DNA of 64,000 nt from Tridacna crocea (taxonomy: Eukaryota; Mollusca; Bivalvia; Cardiida; Cardiidae): NCBI GenBank assembly GCA_943736015.1, contig OX031062.1:29361462-29425461 (forward strand), given 5' to 3'. The notes under the pieces were generated by a model that saw nothing but the letters and a program-made list of their open reading frames with translations, did no database searches and was not told the DNA's origin. Within the stretch, counting starts at the first letter, position 1. Each line of letters opens with the position of its first letter. Both the position numbers and the translations under genes were made by a program. Positions 11,359-23,639 of the stretch are shown in pieces.

Positions 11359-11587
11359 TTAACCCATTACCACACAATCCCTACTTTTGACGACCCTGAG
11401 AGAGAAACCTTTAGAAAACATTGTGAGAAAAGGAAAAAATGCTGGTAACCAGCATTTTCTCCTTTTCCCACAATGTTTTTTACCCTTTGCAAAACAAATT
11501 TCAAATTTTCAGTCACTTTTATTTTGTCGTCTGCAAATGCTTTTGATCTGGAAAAGCCTAAAATATTGTCGTTTGGTAAGGAGTTAA
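11359..11587 (+). mobile_element. Family A element
   Basis: Complete with TTAACCCATTACC and GGTAAGGAGTTAA ends; hairpin nearly perfect. Confidence 0.92.
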
Positions 11588-11626
11588 ACTGTTAAGTGCA
11601 ACTTAATAACCTTATTCAGTCTGTGC

Positions 11627-12425
11627 AGTCTGATGTTGGATTACCTTTAGTCTGAAGGTCTGCTCTGATGCTATTTTTGTTCTGGTCTTCGCCAGACCTT
11701 CATAGCAACATTCACTAAAAAAGTCTGGAATAAATATGATTTTACCTGCATCTTTTCAAACGGCTCTGTGCGACAAAATCCCTACTGACAACTAATAAAA
11801 TGGGCATGGATCGTTAGATAAATGATTATTCTTTAACATCACGTAAACTGTGCTGCAAAATACCAATTAAATCAATAGAAATTTACCTTTTTTCCCCAAC
11901 GTAAATAAACCCAGTGTAATTTGTAAACAACTAGCAAGATGACTTCTGTTAAACACTCGTCAAAATTTGAATTTTGGAGAGTCTGGTTCTCTAACCCTGA
12001 CAACCATTTTTGCATAAAATGCCTTTCTCAACAGCAAAATTCGCAACCAAACAGTCTTGTAGCGTATCAGTGACACTGCCACTTCTGCCGAGACATGTGC
12101 ATTTATGATATCACCATACTTTAATTTCTGGTGAAGTAGGTCAATGGTTATTTACGTTGAAAAATACAGATTTGCACGAAGGTAAGTTTTAGATATTAAC
12201 TAAAATCATTTTTTTTTTTTTTGTAAAGATTAATCATTTATCCAATGTTCCATGCCCATTTTATTTGCTGTCAGTGGAAATTTTGTTGTATAAAGCCTTT
12301 CGAAAAGATGAAGGTAAAATTGTATCTATTCAGACATATTTAATGAACGCTGCTCTGGAAGGTCTGGGGAAGACCAGAAACAAAAATAGCATTGGAGCAG
12401 ACTTTCAGACTCAAGGTAATGTTGC
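11627..12425. repeat. Inverted repeat holding an exon-like sequence
   Basis: Arms of ~215 bp, roughly 80% similar, with a ~400-bp spacer, inside ANKRD16 intron 1. The right arm contains, on the plus strand, a 141-base open stretch (12275-12415) between a GCTGTCAG acceptor and a TCAAG|GTAAT donor. It encodes LYKAFRKDEGKIVSIQTYLM, then NAALEGLGKTRNKNSIGADF. The left arm has the same signals but a broken frame. The protein was not recognised. Confidence 0.6.
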
Positions 12426-12599
12426 ATCTAAACTGTCCAATGAGGAGATCCCTCCATGCAAAAAGTGCCTTTGAACTAGATCTAGCAAAATTGGTCTGTT
12501 TAACTTATGCCATTCTAAAGCGGGATAAAGGTTACTTAGAATTATGACTGAACATTGTGTGAGTGCGACGGTCACCTTATTCCACAATTTTATAATTAC

Positions 12600-12934
12600 C
12601 AATCTGCCCTCTTTAATGCATTGATCTTCACTTTTAGTGATAGAAGGTACTTCACACAGTGAACACACTCATATTGTGCACCTTCATGTAGTGGGGTTTT
12701 ACCATCAAAATTTGCAGTCTCTGGATTCAATCCTTCTTTAATCAGGAATTTTACTAATCTCAAATGATCATTTCGAACGGCAAAGTGCAGAAGCGTATCG
12801 CCAGATTTTCGGTGAAATACATTTAAAAGGAAGCCTATAAACCCATCTTCGTTAGCATGTTCTTGGAAAAATGATAACTCGCCGTTCAAGGCTGCTTTAA
12901 AGACTAGATCTGCCGTTGGCCGAAAGGCAGTCAT
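12600..12934 (-). CDS. ANKRD16: ANKRD16 coding exon 1 (N-terminus, ankyrin repeats)
   Basis: First coding exon of an ankyrin-repeat protein that matches vertebrate ANKRD16 in repeat order and in signature stretches: TLLHFAVRNDHLRLVKFL, then TPLHEGA, then a CVHCVKYLL helix and LKRADW. In mammals ANKRD16 binds alanyl-tRNA synthetase and limits serine mischarging; that role is known from mouse and only inferred here. I chose the ATG that opens MTAFRPTADLVF. The open frame runs 16 codons further upstream, but only a GTG is available there. The exon ends in a GATTG|GTAATT donor within the TGG codon of LKRADW and joins exon 2 in frame as ADWTPLM. Six exons in the window total 949 coding bases, about 316 residues, against 361 in human, so only the C-terminal end is missing. 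Confidence 0.9.
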
Positions 12935-13234
12935 AATCGACTCCCCATGAAAAATCGCAGCCTCTCGAAACCCAACTGTCACTCGTCACAACTCGGCGGA
13001 TTCCGTAAATATATCGGACCCATTTTGCATACTTACTATTTACTGTTGTGTGATGAAAGGATCACTCGAGATATGGCGAAAAAAAAATAGCACAATTCGT
13101 CCCACAGGTTGGTCGCCCAGAAAGCAATCATTTTTTAATTTAAAAACTTATTTATATTACATTGATTGAGAAACAAGTTCTTACAACTTATACTCATCTT
13201 CTCTCTCGATTCTGCTTCCTGGAAACTACACCAG

Positions 13235-13345
13235 TGCTCGCGCCGAAAGTGTGGGCCTATGAAAAATCCCAAAGTCGACACCTGCTCCCGGGTATTGAAC
13301 TCGGGACCTTATGGTCACGAGGCCGATTCTCTACTTCACAGCTAA
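13235..13345 (-). mobile_element. SINE-like tRNA-derived sequence
   Basis: The minus strand has TAGCTGTGAAGTAGAG as an A-box-like start and CCCGAGTTCAATACCC as a B-box-like block, spaced as in a tRNA-derived head. Confidence 0.5.
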
Positions 13346-13714
13346 AGATACCACACTATATTCCTGGACTTGTTTACAAGTTCCTGAGATTGTCCGTTCC
13401 ACACTTTTTGCCCTCTACTTTACTGACCAAAACAAACGTTTTTTATCCCCAGTATGAGGACTGATTCCTAATTTGTGAGCCTCAAATTGTAAGCTGAGAT
13501 ATTTCAGCCCTGCTTTTCCCTGACAATTTAAAGGCAGTGCACTAAAAGGCTGGGGTCATTTGGCCAGATTATGTCGAGGAAATAACAACCTAAACCCAAA
13601 AAAGGCTGATGACAATTTAATCGCTAAAATAGCAGTTTTTCAATCTTTGCATAAGAAAAGTCCACCACCTGCTGCAGGGATACCCTTCTTACCCTAGATA
13701 CCAGCCATGAAACT

Positions 13715-13947
13715 TTAAACCCTTTACCACACAATCCCTGGTTTTCACGAACCTGAGATAGAAGCCTTTTGAAAACATTGTGGGAAAAGGAGAAAATACT
13801 GGTAACCAGCATTTTCTCCTTTTCTCCACAATGTTTTCTACCCTGTTGGAAACAAATTTCAATTTTTGAGTTTTGTTTACTTTGTTGTCTGCAAGTGTTT
13901 TGAATTTGGACGAGTCTAAAATTTTGTCGTTTAGTAAAATCGAGTTA
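13715..13947 (+). mobile_element. Family A element
   Basis: Complete; followed at 13960-14040 by a fragment of another copy in the opposite direction. Confidence 0.9.
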
Positions 13948-14443
13948 AAGCTTGTCCGACTATTATCTTTTACCAAAAGACAGAATATGAACCTTGTCCA
14001 ATTTGAAAGTTTTGCAGACGACAAATTAAAAGTGACTTAGAAATGTTTTCTAACATCTTCCTACGTACTGTTGAAATCCCCCCCCCCCTTTTTTTTTTAG
14101 TAAAAGGTGAGAAAGAGTGAGAAAGAGTACTGTATTTGCAGTATAAAAAAGTTGTTTTTTTTTCGGATCCATATGAATCATGATTGACTGAGAGGTCAGA
14201 AAAAGAATGACCTAGACACAATTTTGTGATGTTCTGTTGTATTAATTTCAAACACAATACACTCAATTCCTGAAAAAGTGAGAGAAACATCGCATATTTA
14301 AACATAGCTCAGTACTGATCGGGCCATTGAGGTATTATTTTACGACTACGGAAGTTTGACAGGAAGTCCATTAACACTGGTATTTTCGTCTGCATTACAT
14401 TGGCATATACATGTATACCCCCTTTTCAGATTATCAAGGGACT

Positions 14444-14679
14444 TTAACTCCATACCAAACGACAATATTTTAGGATTGTCCAAATTGAAAGTGTTTGCAG
14501 ACGACAAAATTCATGTCACTCAAACATTGAATTTATTTTTTTTTGTGAATGTTAGAAAACATTGTGGGAAAAGGAGAAAATGCTGGTTACCAGCATTTTC
14601 TCCTTTTCCCACAAGGTTTTTTTTTTAAGGCTTCTTTCTCAGAGTCGTCAAAAGTAGGGACTGTGTGGTAATAGGTTAA
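14444..14679 (-). mobile_element. Family A element
   Basis: Complete; perfect core arms up to GTGGGAAAAGG, T-run expansion beside the core. Confidence 0.9.
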
Positions 14680-14824
14680 GGTAGGAAACTACTGTATTTG
14701 TTATGGGAATAACAAATGATTTACAAAGTTTACTTTTCACTCTGATTCATTTCTTCTCTATATTCTCTCTAAAGAATTGAGAGGATATAGAAATGGTTTG
14801 CAAGACGCGAGAAGGGGCAGTTGG

Positions 14825-15875
14825 ACAGTCGTGTACAAAAACAAAAAGAAAAAGGTATGTTGCCGAGTTAGATTTTCTGCAAAATGGCTGTTTCTTTGGT
14901 AACCGTTTATATCAAAACACCTAAACTGACTATACATGTATCTTCATAAGAGGCAGGAATACAGTGATAGAAAGTTTTTTATACAATGCAAATGTTATTT
15001 TCCATATTCAATATAGTATTTCCGGATTCTGTATGAAAGAAATAATAATCTGAAACCATTTTCTTTTTAAAAAAATATTTTTCCAATTTTTCTCGGATCA
15101 GCTTGCGAAGTCCGTGCAGGCTAATCTGAGACGGCACCGTTACGAATTCATACATTAGAATTTTTGCTACAGGAGACTTGTGCAAAACAGGGTTGCATAA
15201 AAACGGAAAGTGTCGTTTCGGATTAGCGTTGGCAGACTGCACAGGCTGATCCGAGACGACACTTTAGACTAAGATACGCAAGTGTCCGAATGCCCCTTTT
15301 CGCGTGTTACAGGTCATATAACAAATATAGCCTAACTGTGACTTTAAAGACAGTTTTGTGAAAATGTAATCCTTTCATAGAATTTTCTAATTCGTTCATA
15401 TGTTTGGTAAAATTCAATGGCAAACTCAAAAATAAAAACAAAAAGGTATGTTGCCGAGTTAGATTTTCTGCAAAATGGCTGTTTCTATGGTAACCGTTTA
15501 TATCAAAACACCTAAACTGACTATATCTTCATAAGAGGCAGGAATACAGTGATAGAAAGTTTATTATACAATGCAAATGTTATTTTCCATATTTAATGTA
15601 CTATTTCTTGATTCTGTATGAATGAAATAATAGTCTTGAAGCATTTTCTTTTTAAAAAAATATTTTTGCTATTTTTTTGACTCGCCAAAATATAAGCAAA
15701 ATCAACATGTAGTCTTCAATTAATTCAAAATTTTGAAAAATTCCTTTCATAGAATTTTCTAATTTTTTGGTATATACTGTAAAATGTAATGGTAAGTACA
15801 AAAATTAAAAGAAAAAGATATGTTGCCGTGTTAGATTTTTGGTAAAATGGCCGTCTCCATAGTAACCGTTTAGGC
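14825..15875 (+). repeat. Three partial copies of a ~370-bp unit
   Basis: GGTATGTTGCCGAGTTAGAT and TGGTAACCGTTTA recur at about 14.85, 15.44 and 15.82 kb. The first copy is interrupted at about 15.09-15.29 kb by an inverted GCACAGGCTGATCCGAGACG repeat. No gene was seen. Confidence 0.75.
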
Positions 15876-16689
15876 GCTCAGACCGATCGGCACTGTCATG
15901 TTCAGTAGACTATATCTAGTCTCTGAGAAAGTCGATACCGCCGAAAACTTTCCTGTATTCCTTTGATCTTTTCCCATTTAGATCTGTTTGGGAAATGTCC
16001 TTTAAGTCGATATTGTAGACTCATTCTTCTCTTCGAAACGTACCGTATCCGAAATTCAAGGTATTGTCCGAACGATATACAAGTACCTTCTTTGAGAAGA
16101 GTTACTGTCTGTTATTGTCTGCCTTGAAATCGCCAAAGCGATGTTCAGAAATTACTACCGAAAACGTCCTTAAAAAAATATAGGGGTAAACATTTAGAGA
16201 ACAAGGAGTTCATATTTTCTTTCTGAAACCGTTCCTGACAGGATACATGTAGTTAGACAAACTGGTCATATAGAAATATAGATAACTGAAGTCGGTAAGG
16301 GGGAGAATGTCCTAACGGCAAGTCAGTGATATCGTAATTTATTAGCTTGATGCAATCAATGCTCAGTCACGGTGCTCCCAGGTCCTGTCAAAGCGAGAAT
16401 TCCTACATTGCGCAGGAAAATTCCGGAATTGTCACGATTCCTACTTAGAGTAGAACATTTTAAATTCATATTATACCTGAAGGGTTGTAGAGTGTGACAA
16501 AAAATATATTTTTGTAAAAAATAATAATAGAAAGCGCAATTTACAATTCAATGGAAGGTTGTAATTAGCATTTGTAAAGACGTGGGCAGAAATGTGGCTT
16601 GATAGTTCTTTGTAAAGTTCTGGATTGACTGTAAACTTTTATGATGTCGGAGGATATAACTGGATTCTTTAACTAATGACCAGCGCTGA
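15876..16689. other. Unassigned sequence
   Basis: Somewhat less AT-rich than its surroundings, but no open frame, splice-supported exon or known repeat was found. Confidence 0.5.
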
Positions 16690-16835
16690 GAAAAGAATTA
16701 ATCCTGTGCAAAAGACTAACTTTGAACCTCGGACAAAAATTCAAGTTGGCACTATACAGGGATTGAACCTGCGACTGCCTTGGTTTCTAAGAATGTATGT
16801 TACCCGACTGAATAACCAGGCTGGTCGATCTGAAA
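16690..16835 (-). mobile_element. SINE-like tRNA-derived sequence
   Basis: The minus strand reads CCTGGTTATTCAGTCGGG (A-box-like) and, ~40 bases later, GCAGGTTCAATCCCTG (a good B-box). No full tRNA cloverleaf was drawn. Confidence 0.55.
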
Positions 16836-17170
16836 GAGAGCCAGGCCGCGAGCAAGGAGAGAGAGAGTATTTAATCTTGACATTTTCACATTATTCCTTG
16901 TAGAGTGAGACAAGAAATTGTAAATTTAGAATGCTACACTGAAAGGGGTATTCAATTAGAAGAATGTAGAAATTTGTAGAGTTTTATTTTTTCTGTAATC
17001 TTTCTGTGTATAGTGAAAAAATAAAGTGTGTGGAAAGAGATAAATCTTTCTTTTTACCAACAATGAGCACGATATCGTTCCTATGCCACTGGCTGCTATA
17101 CCATGTAACTTTGTTGAAACAATTATCAATTCAGTTGTTGATAAAATGACCAGCAATTTCTTTGAAATGA

Positions 17171-18674
17171 TATCCCCCGCCGAAAAAGAGCTTTTTTGAT
17201 ACAAACGTATAGGAGGTATTCTGTTTTGCATGTACATGTGGCCTTTTTGTTACTGGTCCATGATGAAATTGTACATTAAGCTCCCTTGTTCCATGGCACA
17301 GGATTTCATTACATAAAAAAATATAAAAGAGGTCCATAACAGGATTACACATTAAGTATCCTTTTGGCAGAACTTGGCATTTCATAAAAGTTGGAGATAC
17401 ACTGACAAAAAATTAAATTTGACATAAAGTCCCCTTTTTCCATGATACAGTGATAAATTGCAAAACCCTGACAACATGTGCTAGGTCGCATGATCTGTGA
17501 AAATCTCGTCCAAATCTGTTGAGATATGTCCAGTAATTAAAGAGATACAGGTGAAAAATGAAATTGTAACATGAAGCCCCCTTATTCCATGATGAAGCTA
17601 CAAATCCCAAAACCTTGACAATATGGCGTAGGTGACATGATCATGTGAAAATTCCATCCAAATCTGCCAAGAAATGTGGGAGGTGTTGTGTTAGGTCTCA
17701 TGATAATGTAAAAATTCCATTCAAATCTACCAAGAAATGTGGGAGGAGTTGCCTTCACAAGAAATAGAATAAAATAAAACATGAAGCCTCCTTTTTTCAT
17801 GACGCAGCCACAAATTGCAAAACCTTGAGAATATGCGATAGCTCAGATGATAAGAAACATTCTGTGAAAATTCCATTGAATTCTGTCTAGAAATATGGGA
17901 CGAGTTGCATTCACAAGAAATAAAATGAAATAAAACATGAAGCCCCCTTTTTTCATGACGCAGCTACAAATCGTAAAACCTTGAGAATATGCGATAGGTC
18001 AAATGATGAGAAACATTCTGTGAAATTCATTTCAATTCTGTCAAGAAATATGGGACTAGTTGCATTCACAAGAAATAAAATTAAATAAAACATGAAGCCC
18101 CCTTTTTTCATGACGCAGGTACAAATCGCAAAATGTTGACAATATGCAATAGGTGACATGACAAGAAATATTCTGTCAAAATTCTATTCAATTCCGTCAA
18201 GAAATGTGGAATGAGTTGCCTTCAAAAGAAATGGAATGAAATATAACATGAAACCCCCTTTTTCCATGACACCTTATTACAAAAACAAGGGCAAATAACT
18301 GTGGTGTTGCACGGTCAATGTAGGTGAAACTTTTTTTCCTGCATTTCCTAATGGAGGTTGGCAGATGTGAAAAGTTCCATGTAAAAACTTTGTATAGTTT
18401 TGAAGAGAAGACTCCAAACATTAAAAGTGTACTTAAGTGTAACTTAAGTGAAACTTAAAATCGCTCTCAGTCGGCCATTTTGCATCGAATCAAAAAAACA
18501 AAACAAAAAAAGTGTCTCGGGAGAATGGGTCATTGTACATGTGTATAAAGTTTCACGAAATTCCGTCCAATGGTATTGGAGATATTTGCCGGGACGGACA
18601 CACGGACGGACGGAAGGACGGACGGACGGACGGACAACGCTGAAACTATATCCCTCCGCCTACGGCGGGGGATA
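17171..18674. mobile_element. Pearl-like element with ~155-bp tandem units
   Basis: 12-bp inverted ends TATCCCCCGCCG, at least five imperfect ~155-bp units (each with CATGAAGCCCCCTT), then a (GACG)n microsatellite near the right end. The layout resembles pearl elements of bivalves; that assignment is by architecture only. Confidence 0.65.
18590..18636 (+). repeat. (GACG)n microsatellite
   Basis: GGACGGACGGACGG run inside the terminal part of the pearl-like element. Confidence 0.9.
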
Positions 18675-19149
18675 AAAATTTGAAAGCACGTGGAAGGAGA
18701 CAGCTAGATTGTTTCATTACTTTGCGCGATATTCTTCATATGCCACTGATTGCTATCCCACATAGCTGGGTCAAAACCTCTATCGGAAAGACAAGAAAGA
18801 ACCTTCTGGCACGGACCATCAATGTGAAATTTTATGTAATATGAGATCTGTATCCCTTGTCGGCAGTATTTATCTCATGGCAATCGAATCTGGAAAAGAC
18901 GCTGTTAAACAATTTTTGCGAAAAAGATTGAAAAAGAAAAGACCAAACTGTGATGCTCATGTAAATTTTAGCTGCAGCACAGGAAAATCCCAAGCACCTG
19001 CTACAAAACCAAAACCTGGTGAAGCATCAATCACTGAAATTGAATATGTAACTATGCTGAGAGATTAAAAAAAAAAAACGTTAAGAGCAAGACCAACAAC
19101 TCACATCCAGTTGCCGCTCCAAATACAAGTCCAAAGGCATCAATAAGCG

Positions 19150-19640
19150 AGCCCATGTGTTAGCAGCTATGACGATGATAGTTATGACGATAATGTGGAT
19201 GATACCGAATGCTGCTGTGCGTGCAACAAAATTTATCCTCCAGATATAAACAAAAATCCATATTCATTTTAAATCGTTATCTGTGCAATATTTGATAACG
19301 GTTGGTCCACCTCTTATTTGTGTTAAGCAATCTGTTGTGAGGTTGAATGCGGCGTTTGTTTTGAGAATTGTATAATTGGATGTGTGTTTTGCGAAAGGTG
19401 TGAGAAGTGCTTTCATTTCAAGTGCCAAAATTTGTGTAAAAAACAGTTTGCAGAGATGGGGAGTAGAAAAAATGACCGTTTGACTTTGTGTGTTCTAAAT
19501 GTACTAAAGATCATGCTGGCAAATTCGACATCGAAAAATCGCTGGAAAGGTTGGCAAACTATGCAAGAATTGGGGTTTTGGAACCTGGTGCTGATATGGA
19601 AATACTCTTTCAAAGAGAAGAATCAAATTTGAATTAAAGG
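19150..19640 (+). pseudogene. PHD-finger protein remnant
   Basis: Two separated coding stretches show the pairs of a C4HC3 finger: ECCCACNKIYPPD, then CERCEKCFHFKC. After a one-base shift comes VCSKCTKDHAGKFDIEKSLE, continuing to GADMEILFQREESNLN. PHD fingers occur in first ORFs of some CR1-like retrotransposons, and RT fragments of such an element lie 3 kb downstream, but the link is inference. Confidence 0.5.
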
Positions 19641-19849
19641 CAAAGACTGGAAATTCAGCATTAATCGGTTAATATTTTAGTTGTCTCAAGAAATTCTGGA
19701 ATCCTCAACATTGCAACGGCCGACAAAACCCCGATACATGTATCTAGAGTCGGGAATTGCCTTTTTAACGCACTTTCAGTCGGTTTAGTTGGAAATGAGA
19801 GCCTCGCGGCTGAATTACGTCTGAGAACATGTTTAGAACTTGTCAAACA

Positions 19850-21078
19850 AGAGGACCATGATGGTCCTAGATCGCTCACCTGAGTACTAAGCAGTAAAGG
19901 TCTACAATGAAGATAAATACCAAATATCAAAGTTCAAGGCCAAATAATTCTGACACTGTATTTTTCCAAACAAACTTGGTAGAGGTCCACTAGAAGATTC
20001 TACATAGAAATTTCCAACCTCTACGACTTCCAGTTTCAGAGAATTTTTTTAACACTTTCCTTCTTTGTTCCTATGTTTCGAACTTGTGACCCTGGGGCAG
20101 GACCAGTTTGGACCTCAGGGACATCATTGCAACAAACTTGGTAGAGGTCAACTAGCGGATGCTACATACCAAATGTCAAAGCTCTACTTCTTGTTTCAGA
20201 GAAGAAGAATTTTAAAGTTTTCCTTCTTTGTTCCTCTGTTTCGAAATTGTGACCCACGGGGCTGGGCCAGTTTTGACCCAAGGGGCATCATATGAACAAT
20301 CTTGGTAGAAGTCCACTAGGAGATGCTGCATACCAAATATCAAAGCTCTGCACCTTCTAGTTTTTAGAGAAGGAGAATTTTAAAGTTTTTCTCTTCTTTC
20401 TTTCTTTGTATCACGGGGTCGGGCCAGTTTTGATCCCAGGGGCATCATATGAACAATCCTGGTAGAGACCTAATGGGAGATGCTACATACCAAATATCAA
20501 AGCTCTGCACTTGCTGGTTTCAGAGAAGAAGAATTCTAAAGTTTTCCTTCTTTGTTCCTATGTTTCAAACTTGTGACCCCCAGGGGCATCATATGAACAA
20601 TCTTGGTAGAGGTCTACTAGGAGATGCTACATACCAAATATCAAAACTCTGCATCTTCCAGTTTCAGAGAAGAAGAATTTTAAAGTTTTTCTTCTTTATT
20701 CCTACAGTATATGTTTCAAACTTGTGACCCCCGGGGCGGGGCCAGGTTTTAACCCCAGGGGCATCATATGAATATGAGTTCCACTAGTAGATGCTACATA
20801 CCAAATATCAAAGCTCTACGCCTTCTAGTTTCAGAGAAGATGATTTTCAAAGATTCTGCTATTTTTTCCTTTCAGTTGCCATGGCAACCGGAGTTATCGG
20901 TGGAATTTAATCTTTTGAATAACTCTGGAAGAGCTTTACCCAAGAAACATCCCTGCCAAGTTTCATTAAGATTGGCCCAGTGGTTTAGGAGGAGGAGATG
21001 TTTAAAGAAATTGTAGACGATGGACATTGGGTGATCACAAAAGCTCACCACTTCTCGTGCTCAGGTGAGCTAAAAACA
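19850..21078. mobile_element. Tandem-unit element with CTCACCTGAG ends
   Basis: Inverted ends (CGCTCACCTGAGTACTAA, and TTTTAGCTCACCTGAGCAC on the minus strand) enclose about six ~150-170-bp units. Each unit carries AACTTGTGACCC, GGGGCATCATATGAACAA and a TGCTACATACCAAATATCAA block. Apparent ORFs here are by-products of the units. Confidence 0.7.
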
Positions 21079-21559
21079 AAAACAAAAAAAAAAAGAAAAT
21101 AGGTACGACAATCTGGATTTAATATGTCCAAGTTTTGAAGATGTTTGTAAGGCTGCAGCAACGACAGGCATGTTTTCATCGGCATGGACTATGGTTGCTG
21201 CAGCAGTTCAGTCATTGGGTACCCAATCCAGTCAGTTTATCCGCCAAGGAATGGAATTCTAGACCACATGATCTGCATTCTTAATATTTTTTTTTTTTCG
21301 CCAATCCATTCTTCTGCAATATTCAACCGAATTTTCATATTTATGGACTAGTTCTTCGTACGCTTTTTCAAACACTTGGCTGCCAAATCATTTCGTTCCA
21401 TTGACTGCTACAAAATCAAAAACGGATATTATTGACTTGGATAGTTTTGAAGACTTTCCCCCTTAAAACAGCACTGTGATCAACGAAAAAAAAATAAAAT
21501 TGTACTATTTTTGACGAGACAACCAAACTGGGGTTACCTGGTGCAAGCGATTTACTTCT

Positions 21560-22190
21560 TCAGCGATCTTTAGGCTACGCGAAGTACATGAAAAAGCCTT
21601 AGCTAAACTCTCGATTACTCTAGATCGCATGATTCATATGTCTAATGCTTCAGAATCGATACCAGGAAAGGAGGAAAGTGTTCAGGCGCATGAAAATGTT
21701 TCAAGTAATACCCATGTTCATTTTAACTTAAGTAGTTTACCAAGTGGTGTTAAGAAACTAACAAAAGACAAATTTCTAGATAGAGAAAAAAATATTACAT
21801 TTGATTACATCAGCTGAAGAAAATGGTATTTCAACAGAATCGCCCCGTGGCAAAAAAAAAAAACATTTTCTTTCTCCTAGACCAAACAGAAAATCAGGAA
21901 AGGTCAAGGTCCAAGAAAATGGAAGTTTGGGATGACTGTTGCACGTGGGATTCCAGGTCTTCTTCGACAAAGAATACCTTTTTCATGTTTGTCGAAGGTA
22001 ATTTAGTGTCTGTAGTAAAAAAACAAAAACAATCTTTGTTCTGTAAGGAAATTAAAAAGAAATTCGTTCCACTAGAGCTGCAACCTCTAGAAAATGAAAT
22101 TGTCATTCTAAAAAAGAATTTCCTGGTTCCAACAACTCCATGGTCATCCGAATCATCGCGTCTCAATTGCGGTTTTGGAACATCTTAGTG
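21560..22190 (+). pseudogene. Unrecognised coding-like remnant
   Basis: Reads REVHEKALAKLSITLDRMIH, then ESIPGKEESVQAHENVSSNT and SLPSGVKKLTKDKFLDREKN before stops. Downstream blocks remain lysine-rich and partly open in other frames. The family was not recognised. It sits between the PHD remnant and the RT fragments and may be part of the same decayed element. Confidence 0.3.
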
Positions 22191-22699
22191 TTTTTTTCCG
22201 GGTGAACAAATTTATATAAGATCCCTGATTTATCTTATCACGAGGGATCCATGTTTTCAAGTTTCATCAAACCACGGAGCAGTAGGACAGGCCCTAAATT
22301 CCCTGACCTCTCACAAGTAAGATTTTTTTATGTTTTCATTTCAATGCCCAGATAGTTCCAGCATATTTTCTGTTTACAGGATGAATTTGGGTGGTTTTGA
22401 TGAAAACATATTTACTCAAAGTCTATCACTGGAAAGCATGCGTATCTTTCAAACGTTAGAATCGCGAAAGCATCGGATTGATCAGTGCATATATATACAT
22501 GTATTGTCTATGGGACAAAGTCAGTGATTTCACTATTTTACAGGATGAACATGATAAACTGTTAAATACTGAGACTGTTGGACTATGTTGTTGCATTAAA
22601 ATGCATTTTTGTTATTTCAGACTGATCTTTTGACCTTTGAAGCAGGTGTGGAGGCCCCATGGGATACCCTCAATAAAGTAGTAAAAAAAACTAGTGGAG

Positions 22700-23560
22700 A
22701 AATCGGTGTCAGAGACTAGGATATCTCACGACATCAACAGACAAAAAGTAAAAATCATAATGGTTAAAATTTAACAATACTAAGAATCGAACAGATTACA
22801 TCAAATATCGACAAGCAAGTAATAACGTTAAAACCGAAATACGTGGACAAACTTACACTTATGAAAAAAACCTGGCTGCTAAGATAAACTCAGATAGTAA
22901 CCTTTTCTGGAGCTTTGTACGGTCCAAACAAAAGACAAGATTAAGTTTAGGCTGCCTTGAATTACCAAATGGTGAATTCACAGCTGATGACAAAACAAGA
23001 GCGAATCTGTTAAATGATTATTTCACTGGTGTCTTTGAAGTAGAAGGCAACGACCCACTTCCAGATTTCATTGACAGAGAGTTTGATGAACCACTTGAGA
23101 AATTAGAGATAACAGAAGAAAAAAATGCTAAAGTCATAGACTTCCTGAAACAAACGAAATCGAACGGTCCAGATACCTTCCACCCTCAGTTGTTAAAGGA
23201 AGGTAAAACCGAGCTCCTAACTCCGTTGAAAATGGTCTTTGAAAGATCTTTACAAGAAAGCAGATCACCAATAATCTGGAAAGAAGCCAATATATCAGTC
23301 ATCTTAAAATCAGGACCAAAATCTAAATTAGAAAATTACCGACCCGTAAGTCTGACATCAGTTCCTGGTAAATTTCTAGAAAAGTTGTCAAGGGACGAAA
23401 TTGTAAATTATGTGACCAGAAACAATTTGACCTCCACAAATCAACATGGGTTTATTAAAGGGGGGTCATGTACAACAAACCTATTGGAATTCTTAGAGGA
23501 TATCACAAGGAGTCTCGATTGAGGAAATGAAGTTGACGTCATCTATTTAAATTTTTAATA
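22700..23560 (+). pseudogene. Non-LTR retrotransposon RT fragment A
   Basis: An open stretch of about 255 codons reads linker and palm motifs of a CR1/Jockey-type reverse transcriptase: SNLFWSFVRSK, KSNGPDTFHPQLLKEG, then ENYRPVSLTSVPGKFLEKL and QHGFIKGGSCTTNLLEFLED. It ends at TGA after RSLD. Neither the endonuclease domain nor the catalytic YADD half is present, so it is a truncated copy. Confidence 0.8.
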
Positions 23561-23639
23561 GTATTTTAGCCTTTAACAAAGTTCCACAAAGAAGACTATT
23601 ATAAAAAAATTGGGCATATGGAATTAGATCTTTTGCTGA

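Noticed and set aside
13162-13464. 100-codon plus-strand ORF
   Set aside because: Overlaps a SINE-like tRNA head on the other strand and matches no protein known to me.
16690-16835. Functional tRNA gene
   Set aside because: A- and B-boxes are present, but a convincing acceptor stem and cloverleaf are not; better as a SINE head.
17413-18159. Minus-strand ORFs rich in Phe/Leu that look like membrane proteins
   Set aside because: They repeat with the ~155-bp units and do not resemble any protein; by-products of the array.
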